From DASYRM01 sp036004405 (GTDB lineage Bacteria > Acidobacteriota > Vicinamibacteria > Vicinamibacterales > UBA2999): DNA of 64,000 bases. Position numbers and translations under genes: made by a program. Positions within the stretch are counted from its first letter, which is position 1; the number at the start of each line of letters is the position of its first letter. The notes beneath the pieces were generated by a model. It was not told where the DNA came from. It saw only the letters and a program-made list of their open reading frames with translations, and ran no database searches. The DNA lies in assembly GCA_036004405.1 (NCBI GenBank), contig DASYRM010000154.1, forward strand, positions 8,417-72,416, read 5' to 3'. Shown piece after piece: positions 44,359 to 52,299 of this stretch.

Positions 44359-46038
44359 ATGAAGATGAGCACTCGCATGCTTTCGTGCGCCGCCGCACTG
44401 TTGTCTGCCGCGGCGCCTGTGTTCGCCCAGAAGTCCGACGACGCCCGTTTTGCCGAACTGGCGCGCGACGCCGCGCGGCAGTTCGAGGCCGCGCGAGCCG
44501 ACGCTCAGACGCGGCCCACGGTCCCGATCACCACGCCGGGCACCAATGTCGAACTGACGCTCGACGACGCCACCGCGCGCGCACTCGAGCGGAATCTCGA
44601 CCTCGCCGTGGAGCGCCTGAATCCGATGATTCAGGACACCAACCTCGAGCGGATTCACGCCGCGTACCGGCCGACGCTGACGTCGCAGGTAGGACACCTC
44701 GCGCGCGTGCAGCCGCCGACCAGCCAGTTGAACGGCGGCCTCAGCGTCCAGAACGACACCTCCACCTACAACAGCGGCATCAACCAGGCGCTGAAGTGGA
44801 CGGGGGGCGACTTCGTGTTCAGCTTCAACAACAACAAGCAGGTGAGCTCCGGCACGTTCTCGAACTTCAACCCGGCGTTCAACAACAGCTTCGCCGCGAC
44901 GCTCACGCAGCCGCTGCTGCGCGACTTCTTCATCGACGGCACCCGTCAGCAGCTGAAGGTGACGGTCATCAACCGCGAGATCTCCGACATCCAGCTCAAG
45001 GGCACGCTGGCGACCACGGTGGCCAACGTACGCAACGCCTATTGGGAGCTGGTGTTCTCGGGCCAGGCAGTGGACGTCGCCAAGGGCTCGCTCGACCTCG
45101 CCGACAAACTGGTGCTGGACAACAAGGCGCGCGTCGAAGTCGGCACGATGGCGCCGCTCGACGTCGTGCAGTCCGAAGCGGAAGCCGCAACGCGTCGGCA
45201 GGCGCTCGCGCAGGCCGAAGCGACGCTGCACACCGCGGAGCTCTCGCTCAAGCGCCTGATCGTCAATGGTACCGACGATCCGCTCTGGCGCGCGACGATC
45301 ACGCCGGTCGATCGTCCCGAGTTCCGCTCCGAACCACTGGACGTGGAAACCGCGGTCCGCAAGGCGCTGTCGAGCCGCACAGATCTCGATCAGGCGCGCA
45401 AGACGCTCGAAAGTAACGACGTCACGATGAAGTTCCTCAAGAACCAGACGCTGCCCGCGCTCGACGCCATCGCGAACTACGGCGCCGCAGGTCTAGGCGG
45501 GACGCAGTTCGTCCGCAGCGGCCTCGGCAGCACGCAGGTCTTGAACACCATTCCCGGCGGCTACGGTGACGCGTGGCGCACGCTCACGGGACGCGACTAT
45601 CCGACCTGGAACTTCCAGGTGAACTTCAGCTATCCGCTGGGCGGCAGCGCCGCCGACGCGGTGTACGCGCGCTCGCGCGTCCAGCGCAACCAGACGGCCG
45701 CGCAGCTGAAGGCACTCGAGCTGACTGTCGCGACCGAAGTCACCAACGCGGCGCTCCAGGTGGAGAGCAATCTGAAGACATACGAAGCGGCCACCGTGGC
45801 GCGATCGCTCGCCGAAACGCGTCTGTCGGCCGAACAGAGCCGCTTCGAAGTGGGCCTCTCCACCAATTTCTTCGTCGTCCAGGCGCAACGCGACCTCGCG
45901 ACGGCGCAGAACAGCGAACTCCGGGCGCTGCTCAACTATCGCAAGGCCGTCGTGGACTACGGGCGCTCGCAGGAGGCGCCGGCCACGCGGGGCGGCAGCG
46001 CGGTGACGACGGTCACGGGCGGCGCAGGCGGAAACTAG
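44359..46038 (+). CDS. TolC-family outer-membrane efflux protein
   Basis: 559 residues. Signal peptide (ends VFAQK), two outer-membrane-efflux repeats (ELTLDDATARALERNLDLAVER and the C-terminal SRFEVGLSTNFFVVQAQRDL), barrel regions and a Gly/Thr tail. It forms the outer duct of a tripartite pump; it lacks the lipid-anchor cysteine of OprM. Its stop codon is directly followed by the adaptor start. Confidence 0.93.
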   Translation: MKMSTRMLSCAAALLSAAAPVFAQKSDDARFAELARDAARQFEAARADAQTRPTVPITTPGTNVELTLDDATARALERNLDLAVERLNPMIQDTNLERIHAAYRPTLTSQVGHLARVQPPTSQLNGGLSVQNDTSTYNSGINQALKWTGGDFVFSFNNNKQVSSGTFSNFNPAFNNSFAATLTQPLLRDFFIDGTRQQLKVTVINREISDIQLKGTLATTVANVRNAYWELVFSGQAVDVAKGSLDLADKLVLDNKARVEVGTMAPLDVVQSEAEAATRRQALAQAEATLHTAELSLKRLIVNGTDDPLWRATITPVDRPEFRSEPLDVETAVRKALSSRTDLDQARKTLESNDVTMKFLKNQTLPALDAIANYGAAGLGGTQFVRSGLGSTQVLNTIPGGYGDAWRTLTGRDYPTWNFQVNFSYPLGGSAADAVYARSRVQRNQTAAQLKALELTVATEVTNAALQVESNLKTYEAATVARSLAETRLSAEQSRFEVGLSTNFFVVQAQRDLATAQNSELRALLNYRKAVVDYGRSQEAPATRGGSAVTTVTGGAGGN

Positions 46039-47580
46039 ATGAAAAAGGCAGTCATTGGTCTCGTGTTGCTCGCCGTGGTCGGGGCCGGCGTGTACGTCTA
46101 CCGGAGCCGATCGAGCAACGACGGGTCCAATCAGAACGCGGCCACCGGCGGGGCGGCCGCGGGCGGTGGTGCCCCGGGCGGGGGCGCCGCCGGTGGTGCC
46201 AATGGTCAGCAGGGACGCGGCGGCGGCCGGCGGGGCGGCGGCGCCGGCGGGTTCGGCGGCGGCCAGTTCGGCCGGCCTCCACTCACCGTCGAACTCGCCA
46301 AGGTTTCGCGCGCGACCATCCAGTCCGAGATCACCGTCGTCGGCAACCTGATCGGCCAGTTGACGGTCTCGGTCGCGCCACGCGCCGCGGGCCGCGTCGA
46401 GAGCGTCACCGTCAAGCTCGGCGATCGCGTCAGCCGTGGACAGCGTCTGGCCAAGATCGAGGACTTCGACATCCAGGAGCAGGTCAAGCAGGCCGAAGCC
46501 GCGCAGCAGGTGTCCGAGGCGACGATCCGGCAGCGCGAAGCCGACCTGAAGCTGGCGCAGACCAACGCCGAGCGCTCGCGTAGCCTGTTCGAACGGCAGC
46601 TGCTGCCCAAGCAAACCCTCGACGACAACGAAGCGCGCTACCAGTCGTCGATCGCGGCGGTCGATCTGGCGAAGGCGCAGAGCTCGCAGTCGAAGGCGCG
46701 TCTCGACGAGCTCCGCATCAATCTCGGCAACACGATCATCAGCTCGCCGGTGAACGGCTTCGTCTCGAAGCGCACGGTCGATCCGGGTGCGTTCGTGTCG
46801 CAGAACGTTCCGGTGGTGGAGGTCGTGGACATTTCCACGGTGCGCCTCGTGGCCAACGTCGTCGAGAAAGATCTCAAGGAGCTCCAATCCGGCAACACGA
46901 CGCGCGTCGAAGTCGACGCGTTCCCGGGCGAAGTCTTCACCGGCCGCATCGCCCGCGTATCGCCGGTGCTCGACCCGGCCACGCGCACCGCGCCCATCGA
47001 GATCGAGATCCCCAACGCGGCGGCGCGGCTCAAGCCCGGCATGTATGCGCGCGTGAGCGTGACCACGAGCACGAAGAAGCAGGCGCTGGTAGTGCCGGCG
47101 ACGGCGGTGGTCGATCTCGGCGGCCGGCGCGGAGTGTTCACGCCGCTCAACGAGTCGGCGGTGTTCCGCGCGCTCGACCTCGGGACCGAGCAGAAGGACC
47201 TCGTCGAAGTGCTCGGCGGCTTGAACGACGGCGACACGGTGATCACGACGGGGTCGTCGGCGCTGCGCGACGGCGATCGCATCGTGCTTCCCGGTGGCGC
47301 CCGCGGTCGTCGCGGCGGCGGCGCCGGCAACGGGACGGCAGGCGCCGGCACGGGCGGCTTCCGTGGCCGCGGCGAGTCCGGGGGCCGTGCGACTGGCGGC
47401 GAGGCCACGGGCGCGGCGCGCGAGGGTAGCGCCGGCCGGCGGTCTGGCGGTCAGGGCGCTGGTGCGCGCGAGGGCGGCTCGCGCGAAGGCGGTGCCCGGC
47501 CGAACGGCAGCGGACGCGAGGGCGGTGCCCGCGACGGCCGCAGCCGCCGTGGCGCGCCGCCGGCGGCGCTGGCATCTTAG
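46039..47580 (+). CDS. RND periplasmic adaptor (HlyD/MFP family) with glycine-rich ends
   Basis: 513 residues, about 130 longer than usual. Membrane anchor (2-22), a Gly/Ala-rich stretch (about 36-79), then the lipoyl, alpha-hairpin and beta-barrel domains of MFP proteins (VGNLIGQLTVSVAPRAAGRV... and VGDRV-like GDRVSRGQRLAKI), and from about residue 418 a Gly/Arg/Ala-rich tail to the end. The tails are low complexity and likely disordered. Bridges the pump and TolC. The next gene follows after 103 bases that carry a dispersed element. Confidence 0.92.
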   Translation: MKKAVIGLVLLAVVGAGVYVYRSRSSNDGSNQNAATGGAAAGGGAPGGGAAGGANGQQGRGGGRRGGGAGGFGGGQFGRPPLTVELAKVSRATIQSEITVVGNLIGQLTVSVAPRAAGRVESVTVKLGDRVSRGQRLAKIEDFDIQEQVKQAEAAQQVSEATIRQREADLKLAQTNAERSRSLFERQLLPKQTLDDNEARYQSSIAAVDLAKAQSSQSKARLDELRINLGNTIISSPVNGFVSKRTVDPGAFVSQNVPVVEVVDISTVRLVANVVEKDLKELQSGNTTRVEVDAFPGEVFTGRIARVSPVLDPATRTAPIEIEIPNAAARLKPGMYARVSVTTSTKKQALVVPATAVVDLGGRRGVFTPLNESAVFRALDLGTEQKDLVEVLGGLNDGDTVITTGSSALRDGDRIVLPGGARGRRGGGAGNGTAGAGTGGFRGRGESGGRATGGEATGAAREGSAGRRSGGQGAGAREGGSREGGARPNGSGREGGARDGRSRRGAPPAALAS

Positions 47581-47598
47581 GCAGGCACGAGTTCAGCA

Positions 47599-47660
47599 CG
47601 GTCCGCACAAAACGCGGACCGCGCGACAGCATCTGGCAAACCGGCTTAACGCCGGTTCGC
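47599..47660 (-). repeat. Two-hairpin dispersed element, copy D (inverted)
   Basis: On the minus strand the exact 29-base unit (47660-47632) followed by the TGCTG spacer and a second hairpin with 8-base arms CGGTCCGC (47599-47606) and GCGGACCG (47614-47621). It fills the gap between the adaptor stop and the pump start, ending 23 bases before ATG 47684. Confidence 0.88.
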
Positions 47661-47683
47661 TATTTGGTTGCGGGGTATCCCAC

Positions 47684-50600
47684 ATGAGCATTCCGCGTCT
47701 TGCGATTCACCGGCCCGTCACGATGTTCATGATCAGCGGTGTCATCACGCTGCTCGGCATCATCTCGCTCAGCCGGCTCCCGGTCGACCTGATGCCGGAG
47801 TTCGAGCAGCCGCAGCTGACGGTGCGCACCAACTACACCGGCGTCGGCCCGCTCGAGATGGAAGAGCTCATCACGCGGCCGATGGAACAGGCCGTGAGCG
47901 CCGTGCCTGGCGTCACCCGCGTGGAATCGACGTCCTCGGAAGGCAACAGCCAGGTGCGCCTCAACTTCGACTGGGGCACCGATCTCTCGGAGGCCGCCGA
48001 TGAAGTCCGCACCCGCGTCGATCGCATGCGCAACCGGCTCCCCGAGGACGCCGACCCGCCGACCATCTTCAAGTTCGACTCGAACACCCTGCCGGTCATG
48101 CAGCTCGGGGTCGAGGGCGACTACGACCCGGTGACGCTGCGCGAGCTGGCGCAGAACGAGATCTCGCCGCGCTTCGAGCGCGTCGACGGCGTGGCGGCGG
48201 TGAACGTCAACGGCGGCCTGCGGCGCCAGATCCACGTCGAGCTCTCGAAGGAGAAGGTCACCGCGCTCAACCTGTCGGTGAACCAGGTGGTCAACAATCT
48301 CCGCCAGGAGAACCAGAACACCCCGCTCGGCGAGGTGTACCAGGGCGACGCCACGTTCCTGGTCCGCAGCCAGGGCCAGTTCGCCAGCCTCGAGGACATC
48401 CGCAACCTCGTCGTCATGACGCGCGAGGGCGTGCCGGTCTACCTGCGCGACATCGCCGAGGTGAAGGACACCACCGAGCAGCGCCGCTCCTTCATGCGTA
48501 TCAACGGCAAGCCGGGCGTGCAGCTGCAGGTACAGAAGCAGTCGGGCAAGAACACCGTCGAAGTCGCCCACAAGGTCAAGGAGGAAGTCGAGCGGGTGAA
48601 CCGCGAGGTGCCGGGCATCAAGATGATCGTGATGCAGGACAACTCGCTCTTCATCGAGCGCGCCATCGCCAACGTGCAGGAGCACGCGCTGGTCGGCGGC
48701 GTGCTCGTGGTGCTGATCATCTTCGCGTTCCTGCGCGATTTCCGCTCGACGCTCATCGTCTGCACGTCGATTCCGGTGTCGGTCATCGGCACCTTCGCGC
48801 TGCTCTACTTCGGCGGCTTCACGCTCAACACGATGACGTTCGGCGGCCTCGCCCTCGGCATCGGCATGATCGTGGACGCGGCGATCGTCGTGCTGGAAAA
48901 CACGCACCGCCACCTGCACATGGGCAAGGACCGGATGACAGCGGCGATCGACGGCAGCGAGGAGGTGTGGTCCGCCATTCTGGCCTCGACGCTGACGCAC
49001 ATCGCGGTGTTCGTGCCGCTGCTCTTCCTGTCGGGCACCGCCAGCATCCTCTTCACGCAGCTCTCGGTCGTGGTGATGTTCTCGCTGGTGATGTCGCTCT
49101 TCGTCGCCGTCACCATCGTGCCGGTGCTCTGCTCACGGTGGCTGCACACGCCCGATGAGGAGCGCGACGCCAAGGGGCTGATGGCCTCGCTCTACCGCAT
49201 CAGCGAGGGCTTCCTCGAGCGGATGGACGAGGGCTACCGCAAAGCCATCCACGTGGCGCTCAACCACCGGCCGACCGTGGTCGGCGCCGCCGTGCTGCTG
49301 GTGGTGGCCGCGTGGTGGCTGTATCCGATGGTGGGCGTGGAACTGCTGCCGCAGACCGACGAAGGCGAAGTGAACGTGAACGCCGAGCTCGGCGTCGGCA
49401 CGCGCGTGGAGCGCACCGAGGAAGCGCTGCTCAAGCTCGAGGAGCTCGTCAAGGCGGCCGTGCCCGAGGCGGTGACCATCATCACCAACGGCGGCGGTGG
49501 CGGCAACAACAACTTCGGCGGCGGCGGCGGTGGCGGCGGCCAGACCAACCGCGGCCAGATTCGTATCCAGCTGGTGCCGCGCGATCAGCGGACGCGGACG
49601 AACGAAGAGATCTCCGTCGATCTGCGCCGCAAGCTGGCCGGCCTGCCGGGCGTGATCGTGCGCGCCAATCCCGCCGGCGGCAATTTCCAGCTGCAGCGCC
49701 TGCTGGGAGGCGGCGGCAACAACCAGGACGCGCGGCTGGCGCTGGAGATTCGCGGCCACGACCTCGACGACGCGCGCCGCGTCGCCGTGGACGCGCAGCA
49801 GCTCATGGAGGCGACGCCGGGCCTCGCCGACGTGCGCATCGGCCGCGAGGAAGGCCGCCCCGAAATCTCGGTCCGCGTCGATCGGCCCAAGGCCGCCACG
49901 CTCGGGCTGACGGTCTCCGGCGTCGCGACCACGATTCAAACCAACGTCGCCGGCACCACGGCGGCGCAGTTCCGCGAGCGGGGCAACGAATACCCGATCG
50001 TCGTGCAGCTGCGGCAGTCCGATCGCGAGGAAGTCAGCGACGTCGGCGACGTGCTCCTGAGCACGCCCACCGGTCAGGTCGTGCCGGCGAAGAACGTCAT
50101 GATCACGACGCGCGACTCCGGTCCGGTGCAGATCGACCGCAAGAACATGGAGCGCCTGACCCGCGTCAACGCGCAGATCGAGGTCCCACTCAGCGAAGCC
50201 GTCGCCGCCGTGCAGGCGCGCCTCGACCAGATTCGTGTGCCGCCCGACTTCTCGGTCGGCTTCGGCTCCGAAGTGGAGGAGCAGGCCAAGTCGTTCCAGC
50301 AGCTGCAGCTGGTACTGTGGCTGGCGGTGCTGCTCGTCTACGCGGTGATGGCGTCGCAGTACGAGTCGCTGCGCGATCCGTTCATCATCATGTTCTCGAT
50401 TCCGGTCGCCGCGATCGGCGTCGTCCTGAGCCTGCTGCTCACCGGTACATCCTTCAGCATGCAGGCCTACATCGGCATCATCATGCTGGCCGGCATCGTG
50501 GTCAGCAACGCCATCCTGCTGGTGGACTACATCAACACGCTGCGGCAGCGCGACAAGATGCCGCTGCGGCAGGCGGTGGAGCTGGGCGGCCGCACGCGAC

Positions 50601-50818
50601 TGCGCCCGATCCTGATGACGTCGATTGCGACCATGCTGGGCCTGGTGCCGATGGCCATGGGCCTCGGCGACGGCGGCGAGCTGCAGGCGCCGCTCGCCCG
50701 GGTCGTCATCGGCGGCCTGCTGGCATCGACGATGGTCACGCTCGTGCTGGTGCCGGCGGTCTACACGCTGTTCGAAGAAGGTCTGGCCGGCCTGCGCCGG
50801 GGCGCAGTGCACGAGTAG
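47684..50818 (+). CDS. RND efflux pump inner-membrane transporter (HAE1 type)
   Basis: 1044 residues, standard size. Twelve membrane helices (first at about 10-30, RPVTMFMISGVITLLGIISL), the porter domains, the GxxxDxxxxxxEN-type proton-relay motif (IGMIVDAAIVVLEN), and the second repeat with GIVVSNAILLVDYIN near 930. A Gly/Asn-rich insertion of about 24 residues sits in the second porter region (about 603-626). Most similar in style to AcrB/MdtB-like multidrug pumps; the substrate is unknown. ATG 47684 is used; the longer in-frame reading runs back over the dispersed repeat. Confidence 0.93.
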   Translation: MSIPRLAIHRPVTMFMISGVITLLGIISLSRLPVDLMPEFEQPQLTVRTNYTGVGPLEMEELITRPMEQAVSAVPGVTRVESTSSEGNSQVRLNFDWGTDLSEAADEVRTRVDRMRNRLPEDADPPTIFKFDSNTLPVMQLGVEGDYDPVTLRELAQNEISPRFERVDGVAAVNVNGGLRRQIHVELSKEKVTALNLSVNQVVNNLRQENQNTPLGEVYQGDATFLVRSQGQFASLEDIRNLVVMTREGVPVYLRDIAEVKDTTEQRRSFMRINGKPGVQLQVQKQSGKNTVEVAHKVKEEVERVNREVPGIKMIVMQDNSLFIERAIANVQEHALVGGVLVVLIIFAFLRDFRSTLIVCTSIPVSVIGTFALLYFGGFTLNTMTFGGLALGIGMIVDAAIVVLENTHRHLHMGKDRMTAAIDGSEEVWSAILASTLTHIAVFVPLLFLSGTASILFTQLSVVVMFSLVMSLFVAVTIVPVLCSRWLHTPDEERDAKGLMASLYRISEGFLERMDEGYRKAIHVALNHRPTVVGAAVLLVVAAWWLYPMVGVELLPQTDEGEVNVNAELGVGTRVERTEEALLKLEELVKAAVPEAVTIITNGGGGGNNNFGGGGGGGGQTNRGQIRIQLVPRDQRTRTNEEISVDLRRKLAGLPGVIVRANPAGGNFQLQRLLGGGGNNQDARLALEIRGHDLDDARRVAVDAQQLMEATPGLADVRIGREEGRPEISVRVDRPKAATLGLTVSGVATTIQTNVAGTTAAQFRERGNEYPIVVQLRQSDREEVSDVGDVLLSTPTGQVVPAKNVMITTRDSGPVQIDRKNMERLTRVNAQIEVPLSEAVAAVQARLDQIRVPPDFSVGFGSEVEEQAKSFQQLQLVLWLAVLLVYAVMASQYESLRDPFIIMFSIPVAAIGVVLSLLLTGTSFSMQAYIGIIMLAGIVVSNAILLVDYINTLRQRDKMPLRQAVELGGRTRLRPILMTSIATMLGLVPMAMGLGDGGELQAPLARVVIGGLLASTMVTLVLVPAVYTLFEEGLAGLRRGAVHE

Positions 50819-50827
50819 CCTGGAGCC

Positions 50828-51283
50828 TCAAGAATCCAGCACTCTGAGCAGCTCCTCCACCGTTCGCCCCGTAACCGGATCGACCCAGTCGGCGGCAATC
50901 TCCGCCAGCGGCTCGAGGACGAACCGGCGCTGGCGGAAACGCGGATGCGGCACCACGAGGCCGGGCGCGTCGTGGATCTCCATCCCGTACAGAATCAGAT
51001 CGAGGTCGAGGGTCCGTGGCGCGTCCGGGTACGGACGCTCGCGGCCGAACTGCCGCTCGGTCTCGAGCAGCGCCTCCAGGAGTGCTGATGCACTGAGCGC
51101 CGTGTCGCCGACGGCGGCGGCGTTGAGATAGGGCGGCTGTGCGCCGCCGGGGCCCACATAGGCGGTCTCGTGGGCGCTCGACAGCCGCAGATCGGAAAGG
51201 ACACCGCGGAGCGCCGCGGCAGCGGCAGCCAGCGTGGCCTGGCGGTCGCCGAGATTGCTGCCGAGCGCGATGGCGGCGCGCAC
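50828..51283 (-). CDS. folK: 2-amino-4-hydroxy-6-hydroxymethyldihydropteridine pyrophosphokinase
   Basis: 151 residues. Folate-pathway enzyme transferring pyrophosphate from ATP to the pterin. Motifs: AIALGSNLGDRQ at the N-terminus, PRTLDLDLILYG and PHPRFRQRRFVLEPLAEI. GTG 51283 is used because the family begins with this strand. It overlaps nothing; the ferritin-like gene ends 26 bases upstream. Confidence 0.95.
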   Translation of the reverse strand: MRAAIALGSNLGDRQATLAAAAAALRGVLSDLRLSSAHETAYVGPGGAQPPYLNAAAVGDTALSASALLEALLETERQFGRERPYPDAPRTLDLDLILYGMEIHDAPGLVVPHPRFRQRRFVLEPLAEIAADWVDPVTGRTVEELLRVLDS

Positions 51284-51309
51284 GTGTTCGGCCAGGCTCC
51301 GGCCCGGCG

Positions 51310-51813
51310 CTACTCCTGCCAGCGCGCCGGCAGCACCCCGCCCACGCGGGCCACGCCGCCGGTGCGTTTGCCGAGCAGGTCTTCGAAGCCGGCGGCGGCC
51401 TGGGCGAACAGCCGCTGGTGCTCGAGCGATTCCCCGATCACGACGTTGAGCATCGTCCGGTGGCGCGCATGCGTCAGGGCGTCCACCTTCGGCCGCCACT
51501 TCTGCACGAAGGCGCCGAGCGTGCGGACGTCGTCGTCGAGGATCGCCTTGAACGCGGCAGGCTCTACTTTCTTGGTGACCTTGCCGACGGCCGGCAGCGG
51601 CAGCGCCGCCGGCGCCTTGGGCAGCGCGGCGCCCAGTTCGGCAAGCGCGTCGCCCAGCCAGCCCAGGTGCGTTTCTTCCCGCGCGATCACGTACTGGTAG
51701 GTGTTGTTGAAATCGTAGTGGCTGACCGTGCGGGCGCCGGCCTCGTGCCGTTCGATGAGCGCCACGCGCTCGGCCGCCAGGTCGGTCAACAGCTGCTGCA
51801 GTTCGTTCTGCAC
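51310..51813 (-). CDS. Ferritin-like helical protein, function unknown
   Basis: 167 residues from GTG 51813. Mostly helical with two Glu/His helix motifs suggestive of a di-metal site: AREETHLGWLGDAL (about residues 49-62) and VVIGESLEHQRLF (about 136-148). Such spacing resembles ferritin-like/rubrerythrin four-helix proteins, but the match is by eye only. A longer in-frame start near 51915 lies in the DksA gene, so I reject it. It is between folK and dksA. Confidence 0.6.
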   Translation of the reverse strand: MQNELQQLLTDLAAERVALIERHEAGARTVSHYDFNNTYQYVIAREETHLGWLGDALAELGAALPKAPAALPLPAVGKVTKKVEPAAFKAILDDDVRTLGAFVQKWRPKVDALTHARHRTMLNVVIGESLEHQRLFAQAAAGFEDLLGKRTGGVARVGGVLPARWQE

Positions 51814-51841
51814 GTGGGAATGTCTCCGTTTGCTCTGGCGC

Positions 51842-52177
51842 TCAGGCCTTCTGTTTTTCCTTACAGCTGATACAGACGCGCGTCCACGGAATCGCGTCGA
51901 GCCGGGCGTCCGCAATCATCTGCCCGCAGTCGCGGCACAGACCGTAGGTGCCCGCTTCGACGCGCTGAAGTGCTTCCTCGATGGCCTGCAGGATCTTCGC
52001 GTCGGTCTGTTTCAGCTTCAGCTGGATGTGCACCTCGTTGTTGCCGCTGGCCTGATCCGCCATGTCGCCCTGACGGCCCGAGTTGTTCTCCATCGTCCAC
52101 TGCAGCGGCTTGGAGGCGCCACCGAGCAGCTCGCTTCGCTTGCGGAGCAGCGCGTCCCGATAGTTCGCCACGTCCAT
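51842..52177 (-). CDS. DksA/TraR-family zinc-finger protein
   Basis: 111 residues: coiled-coil N-terminal half (DALLRKRSELLGGAS, then AKILQAIEEALQRVEAGTYG) and a C-terminal zinc finger with CRDCG and CISCK. It lacks the full DASTA tip, so it is a DksA-like or TraR-like RNA polymerase secondary-channel binder. TAGAAT (52233-52228) may be its -10, with GGAG 11 bases before the ATG. Confidence 0.9.
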   Translation of the reverse strand: MDVANYRDALLRKRSELLGGASKPLQWTMENNSGRQGDMADQASGNNEVHIQLKLKQTDAKILQAIEEALQRVEAGTYGLCRDCGQMIADARLDAIPWTRVCISCKEKQKA

Positions 52178-52299
52178 GCGTTGTCGTGCTCCTTCAGACA
52201 GCGCCGGCGGGGCGCTGGCAATCCCCCATTCTACGCCTAACGCTGGAGGCGGAGCATGAAGACCCCCCCTGCCGGCTTTCCCTTCTCTGCCCTCTCTGC

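Noticed and set aside
47294..47683. N-terminal extension of the RND pump
   Set aside because: It is the frame-shifted shadow of the adaptor tail plus the dispersed repeat; the pump begins at its first membrane helix.
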